This document shows, piece after piece, positions 1 through 11,499 of a DNA stretch of 64,000 nucleotides; position 1 is the stretch's first letter; each line of letters begins with the position of its first letter. Source of the DNA: Craterostigma plantagineum (lineage: Eukaryota > Streptophyta > Magnoliopsida > Lamiales > Linderniaceae). The stretch spans positions 9,057,501-9,121,500 of the forward strand of contig JAPQWV010000005.1 of the NCBI GenBank assembly GCA_027422505.1. Direction: 5' to 3'. Both the position numbers and the translations under genes were made by a program. The notes below the pieces were generated by a model, which worked only from the letters and a program-made list of their open reading frames with translations, had not been told where the DNA came from and did not search any database.

Positions 1-810
1 GAGAGTCAACTTTTTCCATGAAAAACTCGATTTGCTAAAATACCTATTGATTGAGATTTGAATTGAAGAAGTAAATAATTACTTCTGTATAATAATGTCC
101 TTTACAATACATATGTATCGAAGACAATGACTTAAAAATCTAACTTGGTGTATGGAAGAAGATGTAAATAATTGCTAAACTAGACCTGGGTAACGGATCA
201 TTCGATTGCGAGGCTAGCTTCAACTCACCAGTTTCGAGGGGTGATAAACGTATTTTCTTCGTTTATATTTGTTAATTTTAGGTGCGTGATTAATGAAGTC
301 GTTTCGAAAATTCTAGCACTTAAATACGGCGATATCAAACTTTTACTGGCAGGTTCGAATTCCTCCGAGATCACGGGGTAAACTTTGTCCGATAGACCTG
401 AAATTTTAACCAAAGATTGAAGCTTCTTTAATCTTGATTTTGACAGGTCGTTATCTTTTTGAGGAGGTAAACAAAATCAACAAAAGACGAAAGCCTAAAC
501 CAGTATTAACTTCATCGCCACCCAAATGGACGAACTTGTACTTGAAGACCTTACTGAAATTGACAAACGAAGCTATTTAGTTAGCCAGCGTCCGAGAGTG
601 AAGCGATAAAGATAAGTTTATAGGAAAAGAAAAAAAAGAGACCGGAAGGAATCTATCTATCAATCTGAGAGTAAACTCGCGTCTCACGTCAAGCAGATCT
701 CTGCAGTTCGTCGATGGCCATAGTGAAGGATATCCTATTCACTTGAGAAATTACCATCGATGCAAAATTTTCGACGAAAAAGGAAACACCGTTAGAAACA
801 AAAAAGGGGA
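1..810. other. intergenic, no recognised gene
   Basis: The sequence is AT-rich with only short open frames and no protein family that I recognise. A short minus-strand frame at 225-413 has no visible domain. I see nothing else supportable here. Confidence 0.5.
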
Positions 811-814
811 TAGA

Positions 815-1185
815 ATGTAATAGGTCTTGTTTCAAATCCCCAACACATATATTTATATAAGGTGGCCAGACGCAGGGGACCACGACAGGGGACCCGTGCT
901 ATATAATAGGGGACCGGTGCCGTATAGCAGTGGATCCGTGCTGGCAGCGTCTGGTTCCCCTGCTGTATAGCACTGGACCCCGACCCGTGCCACATAGCAG
1001 GGGACCCCGATGCTGCCAGCACGAGTCCACTGCTGTATAGCACGGTCCCCTTCAGCAAGAGATCCATGCTGTACAACAGGGGGGCTTGCTATTTTGGAAA
1101 GAGACCCTGTAAAATGACGAAAATACCCTTATAAGGCTACTTTTTTAACATTAACCGAGTTCAAGGCTATTTTTTTTAAAGACCC
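815..1185. mobile_element. left-truncated Mutator-like TIR element (same family as 24341-25273)
   Basis: The right end (about 1085-1185) matches, in reverse complement, the left terminal region of the element at 24341. Both read GGGTCTTT, an A-rich tract, ATAGCC, then a GGGTATTTT stretch and ACAGGGT. Inside are short GC-rich repeats around GGGGACC/GGTCCC and TGCTATATA, and at 825-850 a B-box-like stretch (TTTCAAATCCCCAACACAT) also present in the other copy. The left terminus is not visible, so this copy is probably truncated. Confidence 0.6.
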
Positions 1186-1682
1186 GAATCTTTGTTCTTT
1201 CTTGATCTTTCTATGTATATAATATTAATATGTATTCTATAGGTGTCATTAATATAGAAGCAGTTATTCTCTTCTTCATCATACAAAGCTCAATATCAAT
1301 AATATGAAATATTTTTTGTTATGATCTAAACGAATTAAAAAAATCGTGGCGTCAAATTATCTTTTAAATCACAGAACAATTTCCATTTATTATAATATCA
1401 AGTAAACTATGTCAATGATGATGCGTGCGTCATAGAAAGTATTCCGAGATGAAAAACCGATCCATTCTTCATAGTTTTTCATATTTGTTATAATGCTATG
1501 TGTTGATTCACATATGGAATATTATTAGATCATATTTCTTCATAGTTTCTCAGTATTTGTTTATCCATTCAAGGCTGCCAGAATTTGCTGTTTAAGAATA
1601 GCATATAATTATTCAACAAAAATGCGTCACTTATATGAATATATTATTGCCCAAATCATATACCCTACCATCCGTATACTTA
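1186..1682. other. intergenic, nothing recognised
   Basis: AT-rich sequence downstream of the GGT gene (which lies on the minus strand). It may hold the 3' UTR and polyadenylation region of that gene, but no specific signal stands out. Confidence 0.4.
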
Positions 1683-2448
1683 TCACTCGTATATCATCGA
1701 CAAAATAACCACTGCCAATGTCCATGTTCCCATAAAGACTGATAAGAGGAATGCTAAGTTGATTGCCAAGCTCAACCCTGGTGGGTTATTATTCTTACCA
1801 ACCCATACAGCTTCTGGCCACCCACTTTTCCTCGGATCGCTCACCGCTGTAAGTATTCCTCGAAATGCCCTGTCAAAACCCGCCGACTCCGTAAGGTTAT
1901 GAACTGCCAATTGACATATCGCTCCACCATCTACGGCTTCAAGCGTGTGTCCTCTTCTCACAAGGGAATGTATCTTTTCTTCTGGAAGTTCGAAACGACT
2001 CGTGTCGTATACTGTCCAGTTCTCATACAACACAACCCTAGGATCCACCTATATGTAGACATATCAAATCTAGTTAAATTATAATATAGGGAGTTAATCG
2101 TATTTTACTTTTTAATTATATTTCCAACACGCCCCAGACGTCTATGCTGATTTTTCTTTATAATCTAGTATTGCATTAGACGTATAATTTTCTTAAATGG
2201 GTCATTGTGGGAATTCGATTCGACCCAATACATCTTTAGTTCTTAGGCTGTGATTAGGGGTGGGGAAATATACCGAAATACGGATATACCGTCCTTATCG
2301 TATCGAAACGTACCGAAAATATCGAAAATTTTGGTATACCAAAGTTTTTGGTAAGGTATGATACCGTACCGAAAATTTTCGGTACGGTAATGGTACGAAA
2401 ATTTTAAAATTTAGGTATACCGATTATACCGAATTACTAAAATTCATA

Positions 2449-2484
<36 letters not shown>

Positions 2485-5400
2485 GTACATATACTATTAT
2501 TTCAAAAAACATAAAATGGATAAAAATATTATAAGGAACTACATAAATTTATTTAGCCCATAAATTATTAACTATACCAACTTTCTAAGATTATTGAGGC
2601 CCATAAATGTAATGTTCTTTCTTACTAAGGAGACTGACTAAAGTATGTAAATTATTTAAGGTTATTTTATGAATTAAAAATTTTTTTATTTTAGAAAATT
2701 TTGTATTAATAATCCATCTTATTGCGGCCTAAGGAGTTCGAATTGACTAAAAAAGTCAAAAACAACGAATTAACGAGTTACGAGATACGCATGGTAAAAA
2801 ACCCTTCATGTGAATGGTATAGAAGGTATGATACCGATACCATACCGAAATTTCGGTATCATACCGTATCGAAATTTAAGATATACCGAAATTTTGGTAT
2901 GGTATTGGTATGATTTTTTTCAATACCAAAATTTCGGTACGGTATACGGTATCACAGTTTCGATACGGTATACCGTACCGAACCACCCGAGCTGTGATAC
3001 CATGTTGACTGATTGTTTCACTTAAGAGCTTCATGTTTGGTGATTTTCGATCACGTCTAGTTCAGACCCAAAAAGCCTTGTGGGGTTTCCACTCTAAAGC
3101 CACTTGGCAACAGAGGGATACCAACATACTTATACGCATTATACTTGTTTTGATTATTCGATGTGGGACCGAATATGATACCCTAACACTTTAGAATGAT
3201 AAATCCATACCGAGTGATAGATCCTCGGACTTTGAACAGCTTCCAAAGGTTCCATCCCCATGACGAAGTGGTATATGAAGATTTGGGCCACGGCCGGGAT
3301 AATGTTCGAACCACCGCCACATCCAATAGCTCCGGCAAATTGGTTATCCTACAAACGAAAGTAAAACATTGATTCTTCCAAACCAAAAATGTAAGCAGTA
3401 CATCGATTTTTAAGTACCTTGAGGACGATGATTGGGACGATAGAAGAGAGAGGTCTTTTCTTCGGTTCGATAAAATTAGTTTCAGCAGGAGGTAGACCGT
3501 CGAGGGTTTCATCTGTCGGCGTCGAGAAATCATCCATTTGGTTGTTCAGGATGATCCCAGTCGAAACCGAGCGCATTCCACCACCGAAGCGATGGTTCAG
3601 CGTAGTCGTCATCGACACAGCATTTCGATCGCTGTCGACTACTACAACGTGGCTCGTACCATGATCCACGAATTGACTCCACCTAGAAATAACGTAAAGC
3701 TAAACCATCATCAAATCCATGGCCATTACTAAAACCAGTCTAACTAACTAACTAACCCGGCCTTGTAGTGTTGGGCATCAAACGTGGCGTTGTCGTCTAT
3801 CTTTTGTCTGATTTCGGCGGCAAAAAAAGGGCTAAGCATGTCGGAAACGGTTCCGTCAATATCTTCGAAAGCTGGGTCGCCCAAGTTCATCCTCTTGGCA
3901 AACGAGTGCTTCATCGCTTCTGCCAAAAACGATGCAAGCCCACTGCGTCGTCTTTGCTTTTATAACCATCCAACACATTTAAGACCTGTACCCAAACAAT
4001 GACAATTAAGCAACGCATGAGAATGAATCGATGGCCGTTAAATGGGAGTAGGCTTGGCAATGTGGCGGGCAGGGACTAATCCCCATCCCCCATCACCATT
4101 AGCAAACGGGGAAAAAATTCTCCCCGTCCCCATCCCCACGGGGATTTTCAGAGTTTTTTTCCCCACGGGAAATCCCCACATGCATATTTTTAATGTAATT
4201 TTTATTTATTTTCCAATATTGTGTGCACCAATGAAAAACATTGGTACAAATATACCGTGTGAGTGAAGAGAAATTATGAGATATAATTTCAAAGAATTGT
4301 GACGCTACGAGATAAAGGGAAGAAAAATAAAAGGAATAAGAATTAATGGTATTAGAAGGATAATATTATAATTTATATATTGGTGAACCACGGGGAACGG
4401 GGCGGGGAGTATGATCCCCGTCCCCGCCCCCATCCCTGTTCGGGGAGCAAAATTTCCCCATTATTCACCACGGGTAGTGAAAAGCGGGTAATCCCCATCC
4501 CATTCGGGGCGGAACCCCACAGGGAACGGGGAAAACCACCCCATTGCCAAGCCTAAATGGGAGACACTGCGCATAAAAAAGACTCACCAAACCGACGCTT
4601 AATCCTCCGCTAGATGGAGGCGGCACGGTTAATATCTCGTATCCAAAAGCTCGCGTCCGTATAGCTTCACTTACTTCAGCTCCATAGTTTTCCAAGTCGG
4701 ACATGGTCAAGATCCCACCTGCTTTTTGCACCTCTTCGACGAGTTTTTTGCCAATAGGTCCGCCGTACAGCGCCTCGGGCCCGTGCTCTGCAATGTCCTC
4801 TAAAGTATTGCCAAGTTCAACGTTGAAGCATAGATCGCCGGCCTTCAAAAGCTCCTTCCTGTCCCTCGTAAATACTTGTCGTAAGCCAGGGTCGTCCATT
4901 ATACTCTTCCTCGAATCTTCCAAGTAATATCCCGTAAAAGGGCTTATTTCGAACCCTTCTTTGGCGAATTTAATCGCGGGCTGGAATAAATCCCTCCAAG
5001 GAATGCGTCCGTGCATTTCCCACGCGGAGCGAAGCCCCGCTAGCTCGCCTGGCACGCCCAAAGACATGGGTCCCATGGACTTTGTCTTTGGATGGTTGGC
5101 ATACATATCCTTTTGCAAATTTGGGGTGAATTTGGCAATTTCGTATGTATCGACGAAATAAATTGAAGGGAGTAAGGTCACTTACTCTTGAAGAAGCTGA
5201 AGGTGCTTTCTCTCTCATGTTGAAGGCAGTGGATTCTTGCGATTCGGAATCTCTGACGACCATAAAGCCACCGCCGCCTATGCCGCTCGATGTGGGGCTC
5301 ACAACGCCGAGGCAGAGGGCGGTTGCAACCGCAGAATCGACGGCGTGCCCGCCATTTGCGAGGAAGGCGACGCCAACCGCCGAACACCGCCCATCGTCGG

Positions 5401-5897
5401 CGGCTACTACGCCGTGTCTTGACTCCACGGATTTGGGCTTCATCTTCCATGGGTTCGCTGCTTCTTTCTTGTAGTATTCTTTAGCCTCAGAAGCTGCGCC
5501 TGCGGTTAAATCAATCTTAAACTCCGTCGATGATTGATGGGTCAATTCTCTCTTACACACAGACACGCACATACACAACTTCGCTCTCAAAAGACACGCA
5601 CATACACACTCTGTCGTGGAAATCAACTTCAATCTTACCGTATCGGTAGAAAAACACAAACTAGAGATCAATGAACAAGGGTTGAAGATGGGCTTGGTCA
5701 GAAAACTAACCAATCACTTTGGGGGATTTGGGCTTGCTCGTCCATGGGTTCTCGTCCTGTTTAGCCCCCACTATACCCACGCCTGCAATCGAATCGATCC
5801 AAGCTTCAATTTTTCATTTTTTAATTTTTTTTTTTCACAATTTGTACTTCGCTTTCTTGTTCTTCTCCCTCTTCGTCCCTCTCTTTCATCTCTGTAC

Positions 5898-5934
<37 letters not shown>

Positions 5935-6390
5935 GAAGCCAATCTTAACCTTAACAGATCCAAGAATTACAAAAAAGGAAGAAATTGAAACCAGACAAGA
6001 GGAAAGGGTTGCGTAGGTTGGGAGATGAACAGATGGATAGTTTGGTAAACACCTACCCTGAGTTTGGTTGTCGGAGGGGAAAATTTCAAATTAATAAATT
6101 ATTACGATTACTATATAGATGAATCTATAAACTGGTGGAGGTACTATTTTTTACACCTATACAACTCTATGCCAAAAAGGCCGATCTGTTTTGCGCTTTT
6201 TCTATATACTCTTTGTTTCTTCCAGAAATATATAGCAACTTCCCCGCAAAAGTAATAATCTGGCATTTGCGTCGCAAAATCCAAGAACGGACGGACCCAT
6301 CTCAATAAAAAAAATAGATAAGGGAATGTGACCGCACTTACAATATATGATTCCAATCACCGCAATGAGAAACAAGCATTTGCCCACCAT
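1683..6390 (-). CDS. gamma-glutamyltransferase / glutathione hydrolase, GGT4-like, with one apparent frameshift
   Basis: This enzyme removes the gamma-glutamyl group of glutathione and glutathione conjugates. Plant GGT4 acts in the vacuole. Proposed exons on the minus strand: 6390-6342, 5499-5186, 5109-4588, 3985-3757, 3682-3418, 3348-3211 and 2048-1683. All junctions are GT-AG and the phases agree. Exon 1 encodes MVGKC plus a hydrophobic membrane segment. Exon 2 carries the GVVAADDGRCS and SSGIGGGGFMVV motifs. Exon 5 has DHGTSHV with the catalytic Thr, and MDDFSTP. Exon 7 has YENWT and AVSDPRK, which resemble GGT4 more than GGT1. With the frame repaired the product would be about 627 residues, near the GGT4 size. 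Exon 4 (3985-3757) is 229 bp where its flanking phases require a length two more than a multiple of three. The break lies in the TTTTT run between HRF and AEAMKH, near 3923-3932. Introns 3 and 6 contain hAT elements. The last ~35 residues are hydrophobic and unusual for the family. Either a young pseudogene or a base error. Confidence 0.85.
2255..2990. mobile_element. hAT-like MITE with 8-bp target duplication, in GGT intron 6
   Basis: The element starts TAGGGGTGG and ends CCACCCGA. It is flanked by the perfect 8-bp direct repeat GCTGTGAT at 2247-2254 and 2991-2998. Both ends are packed with copies of TACCGAAAT and its reverse complement, the subterminal repeat style of hAT elements. The middle is AT-rich and includes a TA/CA microsatellite at 2449-2483. 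There is no transposase frame, so it is non-autonomous. The right TIR has lost about one base. Confidence 0.85.
4049..4555. mobile_element. hAT-like MITE, perfect 14-bp TIR and 8-bp TSD, in GGT intron 3
   Basis: Terminal inverted repeats TAGGCTTGGCAATG and CATTGCCAAGCCTA match perfectly. The target duplication AATGGGAG (4041-4048 and 4556-4563) is also perfect. Both subterminal regions are rich in GGGGAT/ATCCCC repeats. It is 507 bp with no coding capacity. It sits between exons 4 and 3 of the GGT gene and should be spliced out with the intron. Confidence 0.93.
5707..5782 (-). pseudogene. degenerate duplicate of GGT exon 2 start, inside intron 1
   Basis: On the minus strand a splice-acceptor-like GATTGCAG is followed by a stretch that resembles the beginning of the real exon 2 (5499 downward). 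Both share the acceptor plus GC start, then ACCCATGGA and GCCCAAATCC, encoding NPWTSKPKS here and NPWKMKPKS in the real exon. The copy runs into a stop after about 25 codons. It looks like a remnant of a local duplication, either an abandoned exon or part of an old tandem GGT copy. Confidence 0.5.
5899..5931. repeat. (GA)n microsatellite
   Basis: An uninterrupted run of GA dinucleotides lies inside intron 1 of the proposed GGT model. Confidence 0.9.
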
Positions 6391-6441
6391 GATTCCTTGA
6401 AATGCCAACAAACGAAATGGAAGTACTCGTTTACAATACAA

Positions 6442-7230
6442 ATCTATATGTATATATCAATTGGATAATCTGAGGAATTGATATGTGACTATGATTTTTC
6501 CAAGAGCAGATATTCCTTGTAAAGATATGACTTAGTTTGCATTTCACTTGCTTTATAGAAAATTTGTCCACGCCATTGAGGAGAAAGAAAGACTTGGGAG
6601 TTCAATTCAACGGCGGCAGTATACTTGTGTCCCTGTGTGGCTGGTAGTCTACTATTACAAGTAATCCCTAACAATAATTTCTTTTTCGGAGGGAATCTTA
6701 TATATATATGTATATGTATAACTGAAATATATTTTTTATTTTATCACCAACTTCTTGAATGTGAATGCATATAGGAAGAGAACGGCCATCTTTAGACTAA
6801 TTGACTTCATTAATAATTAGTTATTATTTCCTCCGAAAAAAAAAATAATTAGTTATTATCTTAGGACAAAGTCGATTCTATGTCACATATCCTCGTCTGA
6901 AGCGCGACAACTAATTAATTATCTTTGGGGAGAGTTGATACCCATCATTAATTAATTCACTTTCTTCTATTCATAAGATAAGCTGTATTGGCCTTAATTA
7001 TGATGGATTGCGTTAGAGCGTATTACCGAAATGTATACAGTACATCAAATTATTGAAATTTGGTACACGTAATTGACTTACAAATTTGTGCATGTAGCAA
7101 TGGTTGAATAGCATATTAAATTCGAAGATGGGTTGGATATAAATTAGACCTTTTCACGCGCATAGACAAGTGGTTATTCTTCTTGGGAAAGAGTTATTCA
7201 TTAGGCAACAAAATAATAATAACACTGATA
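6442..7230. other. probable 5' flank of GGT, no other gene recognised
   Basis: AT-rich sequence upstream of the minus-strand GGT start. A 61-residue minus-strand frame ends at 6489 but has no recognisable family. A TAA microsatellite at 7216-7240 abuts the next element. Confidence 0.35.
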
Positions 7231-7240
7231 ATAATAATAA

Positions 7241-7626
7241 GGGGCATTTTCATTTCAGGCCTCACCATAATTATCATTTAGGATTTAGGCCCTCTTGGCA
7301 AAATATTTAGTTTTAAGGACCCATTTTCTGCCGTACCACTTCATTGCTCTTACATACCAGTTGTTGAAATTTTATAACACAAAACCATAATTAGATATCA
7401 GTTTATGATCATCTGATACCAGTTTATTTCTGCAGTACCACTTTATTGATCTTACATACTAGTATGTTGAAAGTTTGTAACGCAAAACGATCATTCTATA
7501 CCAGTTCATATATCTTTCATACCACTTTTTACACCACACAAAATGGGTCCTTTAACCTAAAAAATTATCAAACTGGGCCTGAATTCGAAATCCACACCTT
7601 AATGGGGCCTGATTTCGAATTGACCC
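7241..7626. mobile_element. Mutator-like MITE, family A, copy 1
   Basis: The element starts GGGGCATTTTCATTTC and ends GATTTCGAATTGACCC. It lies between 9-bp repeats TAATAATAA (7232-7240 and 7627-7635), although the target is itself a TAA microsatellite. Its reverse complement aligns along its length with 44595-44960, which confirms both boundaries. It has no coding capacity. Confidence 0.8.
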
Positions 7627-7635
7627 TAATAATAA

Positions 7636-8685
7636 TAATGATAGATGACAGTTTGTGTGGAAAATGAGTCATAGTGGGCTGTCACGTCTCATCTATTTTA
7701 TTTCTAGAAGAAAATGTTTACCGAAACACACTAGAACCAAAATCTAAGTTAGTCAAAGTCGGCATGGCATTTAATGACACATCACGTAATATTATTGAGA
7801 TAGAGACGCGAAACGGCCGGACCCGCTTAGATTGAACAACGATTGGTTTCGCTGAGTGATGCTTTTATTTCTTTTCTCTATCGACTTTCGAACTTAAATT
7901 TATTGTTAGAGTATTACTATATTTGTAATCTCTCCGGTTTCACGCGTTTTTGACCTACAGATTCAGATAATAATCATAATACTATGAAGTAATAAACTGT
8001 TAAAACATATTTCTATCGCTTTCATAAGGACCACCCATCTAAGAAATAGGTAACTACTTGCACGTGCAGCTGTCGATTCTCGTTTTTATTCTATTATTAT
8101 GTTGCGATGAGATGATTACATGATAACGTAAGAAAAACTAGGTCAACAAAATATAAATTGTGTGCCATCCATCAGCAGCCATCTAGAGCGACTTTTCCTA
8201 ATTTCGACATGCCACGGTTTGTAACTGAAAACTAATCCAATAAAAAACGTTGAACTATTTTTTATATTTATCTCTTACGGCTTTCTTATGACTAAATTAT
8301 TTTATTTTTCCTATTAATAAAATAGGTTTAATTGGAAAAGTCTTAACAAAATAGGACAAATTTAACCGGTAATGAAAGCTAGATAGGATGCGATGATTTG
8401 CAGTTTATGGGCTGTTATATTTACGGCCAAGGGTTTTGGCCCAATATAAATTTCGTCGCGCCTAACGGACGTGTCATCGTTCTAATCGATCGTTTTTATG
8501 AGGGCCCCCCTCTTTCTTCTTTCAATTTCTTTCTCTATTCTTCTCATCTCCTCGATTTTGTTAACGACGCGGTCTACCCGCGTTGTGACTGCCGTTGGAA
8601 GTCGAGAATGTTTAAAGTATTTATACTTCCACGAACTGTTCAAGAGAAAGAGGTGATGTCGAGGCAAGTCATCTCGTAGAAAATT
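7636..8685. other. intergenic, nothing recognised
   Basis: AT-rich, with short frames that show no conserved domain. Confidence 0.4.
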
Positions 8686-9540
8686 GTTGGGGAACCTCGG
8701 GTGCTCCGAGTAATATACCCGGGGCAGTGCGGAATTTAAAGTTTTCTTCGAGATCCCCATTACGCCCGGATCGCTCGAATATATAAAAGAAATCAAGTAC
8801 GACATGTAGACACGTAATAGGGTTTAGCATGTTACCCTCGTAGCGAAGATCCCCGGTTGTCGTAAGCCGTCCTACGCTTCCACAAACAGCGCCGAAGAGA
8901 GTCACGCCACCCCGAGACGTGCCACATATCAAACCCTCCTAAGGATGGCAAGAGAGGGAAGGGAATGCTTTCTAGAGATGTGTGTGTGTGTGTGTGTGCG
9001 CGCTTGATTTTCCCAAAAACTCAAACTCGCAAGTGTTTCTCTCAAAGATCCTTTTTCTCTCAACCCTCTCTTGAATCTAATTCTTAGAGTGAGAAATGAC
9101 CTTTTTTCACAATGAAAAGACTTACAATGAATTATCCACGAAATTGATCAAGGCTTATACATAAAAATCAACTTTCAACCATTGAAAATGATTTTAAACA
9201 TAACTAAATTAAATCATGTCCTAAATGACATAATTCTTGTTTGATTTCCTTGTATCCACTGACCCTACAGGACCTCAGGCGGCTCCGCCCCTGGTCATCA
9301 AATGACTAGACAATATCCCACATGTCTCACATAAAAACAAGATACGAATTTGGATCAAATTTGACTCAAAATTGACCCAAAAACCATCGGTCCACGGCGG
9401 TGAGAGGAGCCCCACGGCCGAGGACATGAAGCCCACGGCCATGAGCACCTGGCAGAGGGCTTGGCCAGCCCCTGCCCGGGCCCACGATCTTGGCAGAGAG
9501 CTTGGCAAGCTTCTGCTTGGCTTACAGGTCGTGGCCAGCC
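8686..9540 (-). mobile_element. LTR-like segment of a degenerate copia-type retroelement
   Basis: The segment begins TGTTGGGGAACC, a typical retroelement LTR start, and contains a GT microsatellite at 8980-8999. It lies directly beside minus-strand copia reverse transcriptase sequence. The end of the LTR and a matching partner LTR could not be fixed, so limits and family are tentative. Confidence 0.4.
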
Positions 9541-10114
9541 ACCCACTCTAGATGCATAAGGGATTCCATTCATTCCCTTCCTCTCATCCTCACTTTGAAG
9601 ACACATGGATTTTGAGAGATGAATCCCCTGCCGCATAGGCAAGAACCTTTCTTAGATTCGTCCATCCGATACCGTATCAGGATCTTTTCATAGTAAAGGG
9701 CCTGGGATAAACCTATCATTCTATTCGCACGATCTCTAGAAAGGCGAATACCAAGAATATGTTGCTTCCCCCAGGTCTTTCATGGAGAATTCGGTCGAAA
9801 GCTAAGCTTTCACCTCAGAGAGCATTCCAATATCGTTTCCTATCAAAAAGATGTCGTCAAAGTACAATACGAGAAACGATATCTTACTCCCACTGATCTT
9901 TTGTAAACGCAAGGCTCGTTTTCGTTCTTTACGAATTTGTAGTTCCTAACTATTAAGCTTGCACACTTTGTGAGCATCTGCTTGCGATGTGAAACCCTTG
10001 GGCTGCTCTATATAGATCTCCTCCTGGAGGAATCCATTTAGGAAAGCGGTTTTCAAATCCATCTGTCAGATCTCATAATCATAGTGTGCTGCTATGACAA
10101 ATAGAATACGCAAA
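9541..10114 (-). pseudogene. copia reverse transcriptase fragment, degenerate
   Basis: Read on the minus strand in broken frames, this gives copia RT landmarks: LYFDDI (the YVDD active-site block, altered), MRQGIHLSKSMC and IPYAS. Stops and frameshifts break it. It is interrupted at 10115 by a hAT-like element, after which retroelement-like sequence seems to resume. Confidence 0.75.
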
Positions 10115-10460
10115 TAAGGAATTCATATTAAGAACCGAATACCGGTACCAAATGTTTTTCGGTAAATTCGGTTTTTACTGAAATAACCGAATTTTCAATA
10201 AAAAAAAGAATTTCAGTAATATTTAAATTAATATATATTTTAATATAATTACATTTACATTCACTATTAATAAAATATAACATATTTTAATTTAAAAATT
10301 TAGGTAATTCGGTATACCGAATTTATCAAAATAAAAAATCTATACCGAACCGAATTACGGAATTTTTTTAAGAACCGAATACCAAACCAAACCGATTCGG
10401 TTCGGTTTGTACCGAAATTTCAGTTTTTCGGTTTAGTAAAGCGAATTATGCACACCCCTA
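10115..10460. mobile_element. hAT-like MITE nested in copia RT remnant
   Basis: The right end ATGCACACCCCTA is a typical hAT terminus, and the left end TAAGGAATTCAT is a decayed counterpart. Both subterminal regions carry ACCGAATT/AATTCGGT repeats around an AT-rich core. No clear target duplication remains. Confidence 0.65.
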
Positions 10461-11095
10461 GGCGAGAATATATTTCGGAGAGCGGAGTCAAACACATCCG
10501 AACCACCTACATTAAGAGCAAAATGTTCGGCACCGATAACTCGGAAGAAACCGCACACACACTCAAGCCGCAGCAGGTTCGAGCTTGATAGAAGACAGGA
10601 ACCAAGTCCATTTTCCTACTTAGTATTTGTCCAATGGGAGAATACGTCTCACACATAAGCACATAAACATGCATATCACGTCAAACCAACACGCATGCAA
10701 TCGCGGTAAACCTAGTTTTCCTATAAGACGGGCGTGGACTATTTCTACTCTACTACATTTTATATTACATAAAAAATGTAAAAGTCTTTGGGGCGACTGC
10801 AAGTCCTCGATCGGCCTTCATCATCGAACTTCCTTCATGTGTTTGAACATTTTTCTCGTACGGCCACCATACTTAAACTATTTATCTAATAAACTAATAA
10901 AGTACGACACGAGGGATTAGTACTCCCAAACAACCCGTATCCAATAAAATACAAACCGGGGGAACCTTGTCACCCTTAACATATCACCCGAAAAATCGAG
11001 CCTAATTCCACGGTAATGCCTTAAATGTATCATACATTCACATAAACACGTATGTGACAACAAAACGCTCCAAGAATCCGAAATGAAATTTGGGC
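10461..11095. other. probable retroelement-derived sequence
   Basis: Continues from the disrupted copia remnant. There is no intact frame and no identifiable domain. Confidence 0.3.
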
Positions 11096-11293
11096 TTATA
11101 TTTGTCCTAGACCCACGAGCCCAATAGAGTATTTAGTTGGGCCTAAACTAGTCAAGCCCATCATACTATATTTTGGGCCAAACCTTTTAGATCCATTTAT
11201 GAATGGAATTGGACCACATCCTCTCGGCCCATCGGGGTTTTCAAAATATCCCGGAGCACAAAAACAACGCCACCGGCTATCGTAGCTGCTCAT
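11096..11293 (-). pseudogene. possible receptor-kinase (WAK/LRK10-like) extracellular fragment
   Basis: The frame contains the cysteine-rich stretch RWRCFCAPGYFENP followed by GC, which resembles the CxCxxGYxGNPxxxxGC block of wall-associated-kinase EGF-like regions. Upstream on the minus strand the reading is broken by stops, and no kinase domain is present nearby. I infer a captured or decayed fragment. It could also be a chance match. Confidence 0.35.
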
Positions 11294-11499
11294 GGTTATT
11301 TTGGCCGATTGCCCTCATCGCTACTCCACTTTAGTCGGACTTCGCAATCACCGGAGTTAAAACCCGGATCCGCTGAACACCACGGTAAAGTAACACGTAA
11401 TCTAACCCACGACAAGGGGCAGCAACTCGTTTTCTAGCTTTCGGCGAACAACTACTACTCAAATAGTCCACCAAACTCGAACCGGGAATCGTTGGCATC

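Noticed and set aside
6489..6674. 61-codon minus-strand frame upstream of GGT exon 1
   Set aside because: No recognised family and no splice donor in phase with GGT exon 2. Probably not part of the gene.
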